NCBI GenBank assembly: GCA_949317995.1
Contig: OX439038.1
Coordinates: 34,742,613-34,806,612, forward strand
DNA: 64,000 nt
Source: Acholoe squamosa
Taxonomy: Eukaryota > Annelida > Polychaeta > Phyllodocida > Polynoidae
Reading direction: 5' to 3'
Shown here: positions 1 through 11,150 of the stretch, piece by piece
How the letters are laid out: the number at the start of each line of letters is the position of its first letter
How positions within the stretch are numbered: the first letter of the stretch is position 1
Made by a program: the position numbers and the translations under genes
Notes under the pieces: generated by a model
Told to the model about the DNA's origin: nothing
What the model saw: the letters and a program-made list of their open reading frames with translations, nothing else
The model's database searches: none

Positions 1-725
1 AGATAATAACCTCTCTCAAAATGCATTTTGTGGCTGATAATTACACGTGGTAAATTGTCGTGCACACATTTTGCAGCCTTCACTATGAAGAGACAGACCT
101 TCAGTTTGTTTACTCCAAAGAGACGGCACGTGTATCAACCATCTTTTTTAGGTCGAACTCATTTCTCTAAATATTGTAAATATGTGAAGCGATATATATA
201 TAAGAGATAGATATGGATGTTTTTATATGGTAATGGAATGTCGTGAAAATTGTGTAGGTACAACTGTATACGAGGTAGAATCTGTCTAGTGGAAGTATCA
301 CTTTTTATCTTATCCCGTTAGTTATCAGATGATGATATGACAACATTATATCTCAGATTATTCTTCTTTAGGTTATTGAATTTATAATAATCATGTCTGG
401 ATTTTGCCGACAGTAAGACTCAGTAAATTATGATATGGATGCCAGAGTTTGTAATCAAGTTTTTCTTAGATATGGAATCTGCTTATACCTCTATATCTAG
501 CATCCCATCCTACAGAGAGGAGGATTAAGTAATGTTTATCATTGTAGACAGGATATATAGAGGCTACACCATTAATAGCTTTCATGTGGGTACTTTAAGC
601 CGCTGATAAGGTGCTCTAGGCATACAGGTAGCCGGCCTTTATCAGACCTACTACCTAACCATGATATGATACTGTCCTAGATTCCCTCTCAATCTCATTG
701 TATGTATGGGTTCACCTGGAACGTG
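1..725. other. No gene recognised
   Basis: AT-rich unique-looking sequence on the left edge of the window. The longest reading frames are short and lack recognisable domains or splice context. I see no repeat structure. Confidence 0.5.
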
Positions 726-730
726 TTGTA

Positions 731-3700
731 GAACCCCCAGCAGTACATAGAGGGTGGGTAGGGGAGGTATGGCAGTTCCAGCAGTACATACAGGGTGTTA
801 GGGGTTGTATGGCAGTTCCAGCAGTACATACAGGGTGTTAGGGGTTGTATGGTGGTTCTAGCAGTACATACAGGGTGTTAGGGGTTGTATGGTGGTTCCA
901 GCAGTACATACAGGGTGTTAGGGATTGTATGGCAGTTCCAGCAGTACATAGAGGGTGGGTAGGGGAGGTATGGCGGTCCTAGCAGTACATAGAGGGTGTT
1001 AGGGGTTGTATGGCGGTCCTAGCAGTACATAGAGGGTGTTAGGTGTGGTATGGTGGTTCCAGCAGTACATACAGGGTGTTAGGGGTTGTATGGCGGTTCC
1101 AGCAGTACATACAGGGTGTTAGGGGTTGTATGGCGGTTCCAGCAGTACATACAGGGCGTTAGGGGTTGTATGGCGGTTCCAGCAGTACATACAGGGTGTT
1201 AGGGGTTGTGTGGCAGTTCCAGCAGTACATACAGGGTGTTAGGGACTGTATGGCGGTTCCAGCAGTACATACAGGGTGTTAGGGGTTGTATGGCGGTTCC
1301 AGCACTACATACAGGGTGTTAGGGGTTGTATGGCGGTTCCAGCAGTACATACAGGGTGTTAGGGGTTGTATGGCGGTTCTAGCAGTACATACAGGGTGTT
1401 AGGGGTTGTATGGTGGTTCTAGCAGTACATACAGGGTGTTAGGGGTTGTATGGTGGTTCCAGCAGTACATACAGGGTGTTAGGGATTGTATGGCAGTTCC
1501 AGCAGTACATAGAGGGTAGGTAGGGGAGGTATGGCGGTCCTAGCAGTACATAGAGGGTGTTAGGGGTTGTATGGCGGTCCTAGCAGTACATAGAGGGTGT
1601 TAGGTGTGGTATGGTGGTTCCAGCAGTACATACAGGGTGTTAGGGGTTGTATGGCGGTTCCAGCAGTACATACAGGGTGTTAGGGGTTGTATGGCGGTTC
1701 CAGCAGTACATACAGGGCGTTAGGGGTTGTATGGCGGTTCCAGCAGTACATACAGGGTGTTAGGGGTTGTGTGGCAGTTCCAGCAGTACATACAGGGTGT
1801 TAGGGACTGTATGGCGGTTCCAGCAGTACATACAGGGTGTTAGGGGTTGTATGGCGGTTCCAGCACTACATACAGGGTGTTAGGGGTTGTATGGCGGTTC
1901 CAGCAGTACATACAGGGTGTTAGGGGTTGTATGGCGGTTCTAGCAGTACATACAGGGTGTTAGGGGTTGTATGGTGGTTCTAGCAGTACATACAGGGTGT
2001 TAGGGGTTGTATGGCGGTTCCAGCAGTACATACAGGGTGTTAGGGGTTGTATGGTGGTTCCAGCAGTACATACAGGGTGTTAGGGGAGGTATGGCAGTTC
2101 CAGCAGTACATACAGGGTGTTAGGGGAGGTATGGCGGTTCCAGCAGTACATACAGGGTGTTAGGTGTGGTATGGTGGTTCCAGCAGTACATACAGGGTGT
2201 TAGGGGTTGTGTGGCGGTTCCAGCAGTACATACAGGGTGTTAGGGGTTGTATGGCGGTTCCAGCACTACATACAGGGTGTTAGGGGTTGTATGGCGGTTC
2301 CAGCAGTATATACAGGGTGTTAGGGGTTGTATGGCGGTTCCAGCAGTACATACAGGGTGTTAGGGGTTGTGTGGCGGTTCCAGCAGTACATACAGGGTGT
2401 TAGGGGTTGTATGGCGGTTCCAGCAGTACATACAGGGTGGGTAGGGGAGGTATGGCAGTTCCAGCAGTACATACAGGGTGTTAGGGGTTGTATGGCGGTT
2501 CCAGCAGTACATACAGGGTGGGTAGGGGAGGTATGGCAGTTCCAGCAGTACATAGAGGGTGGGTAGGGGAGGTATGGCGGTCCTAGCAGTACATAGAGGG
2601 TGATAGGGGAAGTATGGCGGTTCCAGCAGTACATAGAGGGTGTTAGGTGTGGTATGGTGGTTCCAGCAGTACATACATGGTGTTAGGGGTTGTATGGCGG
2701 TTCCAGCACTACATACAGGGTGTTAGGGGTTGTATGGCGGTTCCAGCAGTACATACATGGTGTTAGGGGTTGTATGGCGGTCCCAGCAGTACATAGAGGG
2801 TGGTTGGGGAGGTATGGTGGTTCCAGCAGTACATACAGGGTGTTAGGGGTTGTATGGCGGTCCCAGCAGTACATAGAGGGTGGTTGGGGAGGTATGGCGG
2901 TTCCAGCAGTACATACAGGGTGTTAGGGGTTGTATGGCGGTTCCAGCAGTACATACATGGTGTTAGGGGTTGTATGGCGGTTCCAGCAGTACATACATGG
3001 TGTTAGGGGTTGTATGGCGGTCCCAGCAGTACATACAGGGTGTTAGGGACTGTATGGCGGTTCCAGCAGTACATACAGGGTGTTAGGGGTTGTATGGCGG
3101 TTCCAGCAGTACATACAGGGTGTTAGGGACTATGGCGGTTCCAGCAGTACATACAGGGTGTTAGGGGTTGTGTGGCAGTTCCAGCAGTACAAACAGGGTG
3201 TTAGGGATTGTATGGCAGTTCCAGCAGTACATACAGGGTGTTAGGGGTTGTATGGCGGTTCCAGCAGTACATACAGGGTGTTAGGGACTGTATGGCGGTC
3301 CCAGCAGTACATACAGGGTGTTAGGGGTTGTATGGCGGTTCCAGCAGTACATACAGGGTGTTAGGGATTGTATGGCAGTTCCAGCAGTACATACAGGGTG
3401 TTAGGGGTTGTATGGCGGTCCCAGCAGTACATAGAGGGTGGTTGGGGAGGTATGGCGGTTCCAGCAGTACATACAGGGTGTTAGGGGTTGTATGGCGGTC
3501 CCAGCAGTACATAGAGGGTGGTTGGGGAGGTATGGCGGTTCCAGCAGTACATACAGGGTGTTAGGGGTTGTATGGCGGTCTCAGCAGTACATAGAGGGTG
3601 GTTGGGGAGGTATGGCGGTTCCAGCAGTACATACAGGGTGTTAGGGGTTGTATGGCGGTCCCAGCAGTACATAGAGGGTGGTTGGGGAGGTATGGCGGTT

Positions 3701-3945
3701 CCAGCAGTACATACAGGGTGTTAGGGGTTGTATGGCGGTCCCAGCAGTACATAGAGGGTGGTTGGGGAGGTATGGCGGTTCCAGCAGTACATACAGGGTG
3801 TTAGGGACTGTATGGCAGTTCTAGCAGTACATACAGGGTGTTAGGGGTTGTATGGCGGTTCCAGCAGTACATACAGGGTGTTAGGGGTTGTATGGCAGTT
3901 CCAGCAGTACATACAGGATGGGTAGAGGCTGTATGGCGGTCCTGG
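731..3945. repeat. Minisatellite, 40-bp unit, about 80 copies
   Basis: A head-to-tail array whose unit reads cagcagtacatacagggtg followed by ttaggggttgtatggcggtt, with variants such as tagagggtgggtaggggagg and ggtcctagcag. The unit is 40 bp, so three units (120 bp) are a whole number of codons and spurious frames run on both strands. Runs of GGG/GGGG with short spacers recur on the + strand, giving G-quadruplex potential. A higher-order structure is visible: the variant block near 918-1478 recurs at 1479-2039, an offset of 561 bp. Several units at 3400-3800 also form an 80-bp dimer pattern. No sign that it encodes protein. Confidence 0.95.
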
Positions 3946-3959
3946 CAATGCATACAGGT

Positions 3960-4799
3960 TAGCAGGGGCTGTATGCCAGTCCCACCTGTCCCTGGGCCAT
4001 TCGTGCAAATATAGCACGCGTCAAATCTTATTTATTTGGAAACTATATTTATAACCATTCTTATCTGATTTTGCTGGTATCCATAATGAGCCTTTGGAGA
4101 TATAAATTTATGATTTAATGTTTATAAGGATTTCCCAGTTATGGAACCTGTGGACGAAGGTCGTATAACCAGCTAGTAGGATTAATTATCAACCTATGAT
4201 TCCAGGCATTCACTGCGAAATTCCTCCTAGGGTGCAACTGGTACCCATCTAATAACTGTTATCTGTGATACCTCGTTGGTAACCAGCTGAGGTAATAACT
4301 GTGCACACTGCCCCTCTCACTACATTGGCATAGCAGAAACTTCCCATTTAGCCTTAACCAATAGCGGCCTTCAAACTTTATGAAGTATCGCATGTAAATC
4401 ATTAATGAAATAAATAAAAGTGCAAGACGCATCTTATACGCGAATCTGAGCCTACTGCACCTTATATTATCAGCTTTAAGAATCAGGATCAGGATACTTT
4501 TAATATAGTACAGTTCTAAACCTTTAAAATTCAAACCCTAAGTGCACCTTATACAATTTCCATCACTTCAGGGTGCATCTTATACACGGGATACATATAC
4601 AAAGGCGATTATTGTACATAGAGTAATGCCATGCACCTACTCCGGTCTGCATACCAATAGGGATGTTGGGCTGATTGAAAAATAGTAATGATAAAAAAGA
4701 AAATAACATTCAGTGCTTTTCTATACAGATCTATGTGCACAGAATGAGGATGTAAATAACATTCCACTAACAGGAGAATTCAATCACTCAGGTTGTGAA
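3960..4799. other. No gene; MITE-like fragments
   Basis: No coding region recognised. Short motifs of the type gcatcttatacac and gcaccttata recur at 4430-4590 and resemble the ends of the hairpin MITE at 33538-33755. This suggests old fragments of a similar family. Confidence 0.35.
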
Positions 4800-7110
4800 G
4801 AAGACAAATAGGCCAAGTTGTTTCAACACATTTTTGAGAGTGAAAGCAAGAAGTTTAGATACTATAGGATGGGACACTGGGAGTATAGTCTATGGGTAGA
4901 GTGTGACAGGCCACTCCCCTCTACTCCCCATGAAACTAGGTGCCCTTGTGTCTTCATTATTGATTTCTATAGAGGATTAGGTGGTTTATGGAGCTGTGGT
5001 ATTCCTTTATCAGGGTGATACTAAAGGGGAAGAAGGAACCACCTAGACCAGAAAATCGTGCTGAATCCATATTTTGTGATTATGATTCTCAGAAATTGAC
5101 TTAAAGTACCCAAAAATGAGGTTTAATGAGGAAAATATTTTAAAGATGTACTAAAAATGATATTCAAAATGATAAGAAGTCTTTACAGACACAACATGTA
5201 AACCAGAGTTAGTACCTCAAGGGACATATCCAAATGTCTGCCTATCTCCCAATCTGACAAGTATTCTATCTGTGCATTACTCTGCCTATCTCACATACTG
5301 CCTGTCCCTTAGTCTACCTATCACTCATACTGCCTATCTCTTGAATCCAAAGCATCTTGAATTAAGTAAATCTCCCAAAAGGCCTAAATACTAAAGCTTA
5401 CTTCTCACTTTACCTAATCCTCTCTGGTCCTAGTCTCCCATAGTTTACCTATCCTTAATCTGCCTATCATTCATTTTACCTATCCCTCATGGTGACTATT
5501 CCTCAGACTATTATGTTTAAACTGTATTGTTCATCCCTTTATTTAGGCCCTAATGGTTAAAAGTACATTGCTTATCATATCGACTATCTTGATCCTACCT
5601 ATCCTTAACGATGCCTATCCTAAAGCCTACCTATCCTTCATTACACCTATCCTTCAACTCTGCATATCCCTCATATCACTTGCACATCTGTCCCTAGCAC
5701 CCATGTTTTCTTTTTTTTACATTTGTTCATCTTACAAGATACTCTCTGTGCCAATCCCTTTGAATGCCTATCCCTCATGCTCTCCATATGGCTTTCTCGC
5801 CATCTCAGCTCAGTCAGTCTAACCCACTCTCTCTATACATATCTCAGTTTGTGTTCAATTTCTTCCACCTGTCTCCAAGTCTATGCCTTGTGAAATATAC
5901 CTATCCCCCATTATGCCTATCCTCCATTAATATCATTATATAGGTAAACTGAAAGATATGCAGTATGAATGATAGGTAGATGTATGAATAAGGTGCACTG
6001 TAAGCAGTATGTTAGGTGATAGGTTGACTAAGAAATAGTCATCTTAATGAAGGTTGGTTGTGACATAGGTAGGTTAAGAGAGTTGAGATGGGTAAGAGAG
6101 CTATATAGAGAGCATGGGGATAGGTAAGGATGGGTAGCAAGGGGGATAGGTAGTACGAGCAATTAGCAATTTGAGAAATAGGCATAGAGTACCTTGTAAG
6201 ATGATCAAACGTAAAAAAAAAAGAAACAAAAAGGGTACTAGGGACAGATATGCAAGTCAGATATGAGGGATGTGCAGAGTTGGGGGATAGGCACAATGAG
6301 AGATAGGTAGGCTTCATGATGGGCATTATTAGGGATAGGTAAAATTGAAATAGTAGACATGATAATGAATGTACTGTTAACCAATAAAGGCTGATATGGC
6401 AGAAAAAAACAGTGCAGATTAGGCATGATGGTCTGAGGGAGAGTCACCATGAGGGATAGGTAAAATGAATGATAGGCAGATTGAGGATAGGTAGACTAAA
6501 GGAAAGAAGGAACAAATAAGATAAGGTAAGGTGGGGGGGGGTAAGCATTACAAGTTAAGCCTTTTAAGAGATAACCAGACTTAACTGTAGATGTTTTGGA
6601 TTGAAGAGATAGGCAGGATGAGTGATAGGTACACAATTGATATACTGTATGTGGGATAGGCTGAATAATGCACAGGCACAGTACTTGTCTGACTGAGAAA
6701 TATGCAGACATTTGGGTATGTGGATTGAGGTATTAAAATTTGATTTATATGTTCTATATTTAAAGATTTCCAATCAGTTTTAATATCATTTTTGTACATT
6801 TTCAAAATATTTCCCTTATCAAACCTCAATATTTGGTACTTTTAGTCAAATTCTGAGAATAAAGACCATCATTTTTGAATTTAGCAGGATTTTCTGGTTT
6901 AGATGGTCCCTTCATTTCATTTGGTATCCCTTTCATGAATACAAGATAGCTCCATAAACCCCCTTATCCTACAAAGGGCCCAATACTGAACACACAATGT
7001 CACCTAGTTTCATGGGGGGGTAGAGGGGGGTTGGCCTTCACTATATGACTGTATGGAGTAACCTATCCTATACTGTACAATCCTTGGTGAAAGGGCAGGA
7101 GATATCTTGT
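4800..7110. repeat. Long imperfect inverted repeat (about 1.1-kb arms)
   Basis: The left arm, about 4800-5940, matches the reverse complement of the right arm, about 5945-7110, along nearly its whole length with indels and substitutions. Landmarks pair in order: catgaaactaggtg (4930) with 7000-7013, tttatggagct (4986) with 6952-6962, accagaaaat (5048) with 6891-6900, and cattcattttacctatccct (5469) with 6456-6475. Both arms carry a pyrimidine-rich degenerate pattern built on cctatccc, seen as gggatagg on the right. The arms have diverged, so the event is old. No transposase seen; the mechanism, foldback element or inverted duplication, is unknown. Confidence 0.85.
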
Positions 7111-7411
7111 ATGACATGTCTATACGAGTCTAGACAAGGGTTCTTAGCAGTGTTGGAATAGGCAGTGGGGGGTTTCCCTTGTTTGCCCTATGGCAAAGTA
7201 GTTATGTTGACAGGGCTATATATACACATATATGGGACACCAACCGCCCTCTCCTATATTCGGTAACAGAGGTCTGTCGGGGTCCAGTCAGACTAGCGCC
7301 CAAATCACTCCATACCATTTCAGTCACATTCATCCATAATCCACTTGAAAGTGCTGAGAAAATTTAGTCTCCATATGGGCTGACTTTAAAACTGATGTCA
7401 TTAAGACTCAC

Positions 7412-7466
7412 CTGTACTGAGTATTAGTAGCAGGAGGATGGCAGGCGGCCCCCTGACAGGGTCCAT
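7412..7466 (-). CDS. First coding exon (signal peptide) of a secreted or membrane protein
   Basis: On the minus strand a start codon in excellent context (gccgccaccATGG) opens a frame of 18 codons plus one base that ends at a consensus donor CAG/gtgagt (7412/7411). The peptide begins MDPVRGPPAILLLLILST: a short N-region and then a hydrophobic core rich in Leu and Ile, which is the usual shape of a cleavable signal peptide. Reading past the donor gives a stop within three codons, supporting splicing there. Later exons must lie at lower coordinates and were not found in 1-7411, so they may be beyond the left edge. It is divergent from the RBIS-like gene about 600 bp away. Family unknown. Confidence 0.6.
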
Positions 7467-7469
7467 GGT

Positions 7470-8051
7470 GGCGGCTGTTTGGTGGCTGGATAGAGGTAGA
7501 GATAGGTAGAGCACCTGGATCCCGTCCTCCTGTAGGCCACTACTACACCAGCAGCACACGACCCACCTTACCCCACCTGTACACACCACCTCCACCTCCA
7601 CCACCACCAGCCCACTTGTCACACCTCACCTATTCACCTGGGGCAGCAATGGGATGGGGAGGAAAGGGGTATATGAAAGGGATTTCACATCACAAATCAC
7701 AAATAATTTACAAAGCGAATCACTATTTTTTTTTCTTGGTCTTCCCTTTTAGGCCCTTCCTCCTCCTCTCTTAATTTTGCGCATGTTGAATGTATAGCCG
7801 CATACCCTGGTGATACGTTGCTAAACCAATACTTCCCGCCATCTGCCCCGAGATGTTCACATACCATAGGTTGACAGATACATGGTTCTCTATGATTGTC
7901 TTCCTTCAGGTTTGGAATAGAGATACTTTAAATGATATCGATTAAATCAATTCTACTAATATATTGTTCTGTGCTTTTATGGTAGTGTAAGTATGTGTTT
8001 GGAATGGAACAGGTTGGTAATTCTTCCATTCAATTTCTTTTTTTTTCTCAG
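7470..8051. promoter_or_regulatory. Probable shared divergent promoter and RBIS 5' UTR intron
   Basis: This interval separates the start codons of the minus-strand secreted-protein exon and the plus-strand RBIS-like gene. It holds a CCAAT motif (about 7825) and a ttcccgccatctgcc stretch (about 7831-7845) that combines E2F-like and YY1-like cores, both common in TATA-less promoters. A polypyrimidine tract ending in ttctcag at 8051 is a strong splice acceptor just 15 bases before the RBIS start codon, so an upstream non-coding exon is likely. Transcription starts are inferred, not seen. Confidence 0.4.
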
Positions 8052-8066
8052 AAATTACCGTCAATA

Positions 8067-8213
8067 ATGGGGAAAAATAAGCAGAAGGCAAAGGGACAGC
8101 CACGGCATGAAAGACCCAAAGCTAAGAAGGACAAGTCTGTCTTCAAAGTGGCTGGATCAAGGGTGGCAAAGTCAAAGAACAGGGCCAAACCAATTACATC
8201 TACTTTGAAAAAG
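8067..8213 (+). CDS. RBIS: RBIS-like ribosome biogenesis factor, coding exon 1 (of 3)
   Basis: Exon 1 encodes 49 residues starting MGKNKQKAKG and ends at donor AAG/gtaacag (8213/8214). Joined in phase 0 to exons 2 and 3 it gives a 114-residue basic protein. The family is recognised from the Lys-rich start, the VFKVAGSR..KSKNRAKPITSTLKK block matching the FHIAS..KAKNKAKPVTTNLKK block of vertebrate RBIS/C8orf59 (about 100 residues), the helical middle and the acidic, hydrophobic C-terminus. RBIS is a small nucleolar protein needed for large-subunit (60S) ribosome biogenesis. The start is the first ATG after a strong acceptor at 8051. No frame damage is visible, so it should be functional. Confidence 0.85.
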
Positions 8214-8400
8214 GTAACAGTCTTACTAAATCTATTCATCAATTTCATGACGTATCTGGTGATGAAGTCTTGTTCATGTATGTACAATAAAGTAGGATGC
8301 TCATCTGTCTGGTTGTGTAAAGTAGATCCAATTTCAAGTAATGTTACAATAACTTACAACAACAATGCCTCTCTGCATAACTCATTCTCAATAATTACAG

Positions 8401-8520
8401 CTGGAGACGAAGGCCCAAACAGACGCCAGGACGCAGAAAGTCAACGCTGCCTTTGATGCTGACGTCAGAGCTAAGTTACTGGAATCACAGAAGGTGGCAG
8501 CACAAAATAAAGTCCCTGTG
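8401..8520 (+). CDS. RBIS: RBIS-like ribosome biogenesis factor, coding exon 2
   Basis: Exactly 40 codons between an acceptor (ataattacag, ending 8400) and a donor GTG/gtaagg (8520/8521). It continues exon 1 in phase 0 as LETKAQTDARTQKVNAAFDA and further, a charged amphipathic stretch corresponding to the conserved helix of the family. Intron 1 is only 187 bp. Four bases into the next intron a MITE remnant begins, so donor positions +5 and +6 belong to the transposon. Confidence 0.85.
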
Positions 8521-8524
8521 GTAA

Positions 8525-8640
8525 GGGAGTGATCATTTTTTAACAACGGGGGGGGGGGGGAGGGCTGGTGGGTTTGAGGGGGGGGGTCAGAATTTTTTCA
8601 ACCCCTTGAACGGGGGGGTCAGAATTTTTTCCTTCGCATG
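8525..8640 (+). mobile_element. Truncated Harbinger-like MITE at the RBIS intron 2 donor
   Basis: The sequence gggagtgatcattttttaac followed by a long G run and gggtttgaggggg matches the left end of the complete MITE at 42786-43013, which starts gggagtggtcattatttatc. The three bases before it (TAA, 8522-8524) fit a TWA target. No right terminal repeat is present here, so the copy is truncated. Two long G runs lie inside. Confidence 0.6.
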
Positions 8641-9933
8641 AAGGAAACCACCAATCAGGGATTGTCAGGGATATACTGAAAAAAAAGCTTTGTTGGTAGT
8701 CTGGGAATGGTGGCAGTTTGGCTGCCATCTTTGTCCCTAATCTGTGTAATTTAGAGGACACGTAAAAAGTAGTCTGGAATTCTGAATAAAGGCTTAAGAC
8801 CAATTCAATTGGCTGTAATGAGGATAGATAGAAGACAAATATTATGCTATTACACGGCACTTTCTGATTTATTTCTTAGTAGCTCGTGTCAAGGTCACTG
8901 TGCTAAGCACCATATAGCTTACTAGGGTAAGCTACTACCGGGCTATTAAATCCCCTAGTGCGCAACTTCTTGTGACCTCAAGTTGAAAATAAAATCAAAA
9001 TCCTTAGCAAGAAGGAGGTGAATACAGGTGCAACAGGTTTGGAACTGCATCTGGACCAACTGTAAAATGCATCTCCATGAAGGGCCTCACAGAGGTACCC
9101 TTTACCTTGCTGACCCATATGCAATTACAACCTTTTTGTACAGAGACGACAAAATGTACCAGGGTTCATATATGTTTTCACAAGTTCTCAGATTAAACAC
9201 AGATCTCAGAACATCACAGAGATTTACTACTTATATGTACGTGTATAGTGAACAGTAGGCCTTAAGCCCAGCCTGAAATCAATGCCAGGGCCATCAGTCA
9301 ATATGCAGCGGTGCCACTTTGCGCCTGTTGAGGAATCCCTGACCCTCAGAGTATATCAGGCCAAAGTGACATCTTAAAGTCACGTTTAATATCGCCAAAA
9401 TGCATCTGGTTGAATAGAGAAAGTTATCAATTTACCTATGCACATTACAGTATACATGTATATCATCATGCTATTTTGACGTTCTAAACTCATTGACCGG
9501 TATCTTTAAGCCCATGTCCCTTACTTTGTGAGATCTCCTTGTTAGCTGGGAGTCTGTGGCTCCCAGCTATAGTACAGCGTTCCAGAACAGGGGGAAACCG
9601 TTCTCCATTTGTCGACCAAAAACGGATACAATGGCTAATCTACTGAAATCATCAGTGCATGACCTAGACCGCTTAGGCCTTGCTAAGGTCCTTTCAGTTA
9701 TTCATTTTTTTTCTGTCCCTGCATAGGTATAGTTATTTAGACATCGCCTCAGACTAAATGGCCAATAAGAAAACAGATTTATATAAGACCTATGCAAGTC
9801 TATGTTTGTCACAGGTCGTTCTGGGCCACCTGGTCGTCTTGGGGCCGCCTGATAGCTTTTCTTGTTGATTTCATGAAGCTGAGAAAGCCTTCCATTAAGC
9901 CCACTTATTAGAAGGCCAGGTACCTAAACCCTC
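8641..9933. other. Intron 2 of RBIS, unclassified sequence
   Basis: No exon recognised. A small perfect hairpin (agctgggag..ctcccagct) is at 9543-9567. A 76-codon frame at 9028-9258 has no recognisable domain and no splice context. Confidence 0.4.
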
Positions 9934-10589
9934 ACTGAGCCCTAACCACCCTACACAGTTTAGTACCTATACAGCGCCAATAGACCCCTCTGAAGCCGTT
10001 CTACTGAGCCCTAACCACCCCACACAGTTTAGTACCTGTACAACGCCAATAGACCCTCTGAAGCCGTTCTACTGAGCCCTAACCACCCCACACAGTTTAG
10101 TACCTGTACAACGCCAATAGACCCCTCTGAAGCCGTTCTACTGAGCCCTAACCACCCCACACAGTTTAGTACCTGTACAATGCCAATAGACCCCTCTGAA
10201 GCCGTTCTACTGAGCCCTTACCATCCCACACAGTTTAGTACCTGTACAACGCCAATAGACCCCTCTGTAGCCGTTCTACTGAGCCCTAACCACCCCAAAC
10301 AGTTTAGTACCTGTACAACGCCAATAGACCCCTCTGAAGCCGTTCTACTGAGCCCTAACCACCCCACACAGTTTAGTACCTGTACAACGCTAATAGACCC
10401 CTCAGAAGCCGTTCTACTGAGCCCTAACCACCCCACACAGTTTAGTACCTGTACAATGCTAATAGACCCCTCAGAAGCCGTTCTACTGAGCCCTAACCAC
10501 CCCAAACAGTTTAGTACCTGTACAACGCTAATAGACCCCTCAGAAGCCGTTCTACTGAGCCCTAACCACCCCAAACAGTTTAGTACCTA
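9934..10589. repeat. Minisatellite, 69-bp unit, about 9.5 copies
   Basis: Tandem copies of a unit containing ctgagccctaaccacccca, cagtttagtacctgtacaa and tagacccctctgaagccg. The period is 69 bp (68 in one early unit) and divisible by three, so one frame on each strand stays open through the array. Successive units carry shared variants (acgccaat to acgctaat, cacaca to caaaca), which indicates growth by unequal exchange or slippage. It lies in intron 2 of RBIS. Confidence 0.95.
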
Positions 10590-11150
10590 AAATAGACTAA
10601 AAGTATCGATAACTTTGTTCCCATTGTGCAGATTTGAAAATAAAGACCGCCATGACGTTCGCCAGCTCGAGCTACCCTTTATCTATAGGTCACACTATGG
10701 GAAACTCCTATTATTAAGGGAGATACGATTTATTTTGTAAAACTGCCAGTTCTTGGACCTCTCTGCCAGTGCCTGGACTGGCGTCTGCCCCCGCATCCCA
10801 AAAAAGCCTATATTTCAATCCATTCCTTCCTCAAACATGCCCTTTTTCGCCGGTGACACTTAAAACAGATAGGTTTAGGCTGGAGATAGGGCGCAGGCAG
10901 ACCAGCTCAGGCCGAAAAGGCCGCTATTTAAAAAATTTATTTCCCTTATACTTTTCCGAAACAAATTTTTTTAGGGGGACATGTTCTTTAGGGGGACAAA
11001 ACACCCCAGATTGATACCAAACATTCCATATCCATGCATATTATTTGCATAATTAGCATAATTATCCAGTATCTTCATACTTTTCCATATATATAGATGT
11101 GTGTCATTGCTCCCTTATAGAATTCATATGCTTGCAAGTATAAATTACTG
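10590..11150 (+). mobile_element. Unclassified repeat element, head copy 1
   Basis: A roughly 560-bp block beginning near ataactttgttcccattgtg, with gcagatttgaaaataaagac, ggtcacactatgggaaactc, actgccagttcttgg and a low-complexity end containing gcatattatttgcataatta. The same block recurs at 12027-12590 and 25026-25580, with a partial copy at 26670-26950. Each full copy is followed by the same 40-42-bp tandem array, so head and array travel together. I see no transposase and no clear terminal inverted repeat. Helitron-derived elements with internal tandem repeats are one possible parallel, but this is not proven. Confidence 0.7.

Noticed and set aside
2320-3804. Many 60-104-codon frames on both strands rich in MYCWNRHTTPNTLYVLLEPP-type or WRFQQYIQGVRGCMAVP-type repeats
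   Set aside because: They are translations of the 40-bp minisatellite in several frames; no start context or splice sites, and frames exist on both strands at once.
731-3945. Interstitial telomere-like sequence (TTAGGGG)
   Set aside because: Only one such word per 40-bp unit; not a tandem hexamer.
731-3945. CRISPR-like array
   Set aside because: No unique spacers between repeats, eukaryotic context, no cas genes.
10180-10590. 136-codon repeat-protein-like frame with 23-residue units
   Set aside because: Product of the 69-bp minisatellite, whose unit length is divisible by three; the other strand is equally open.
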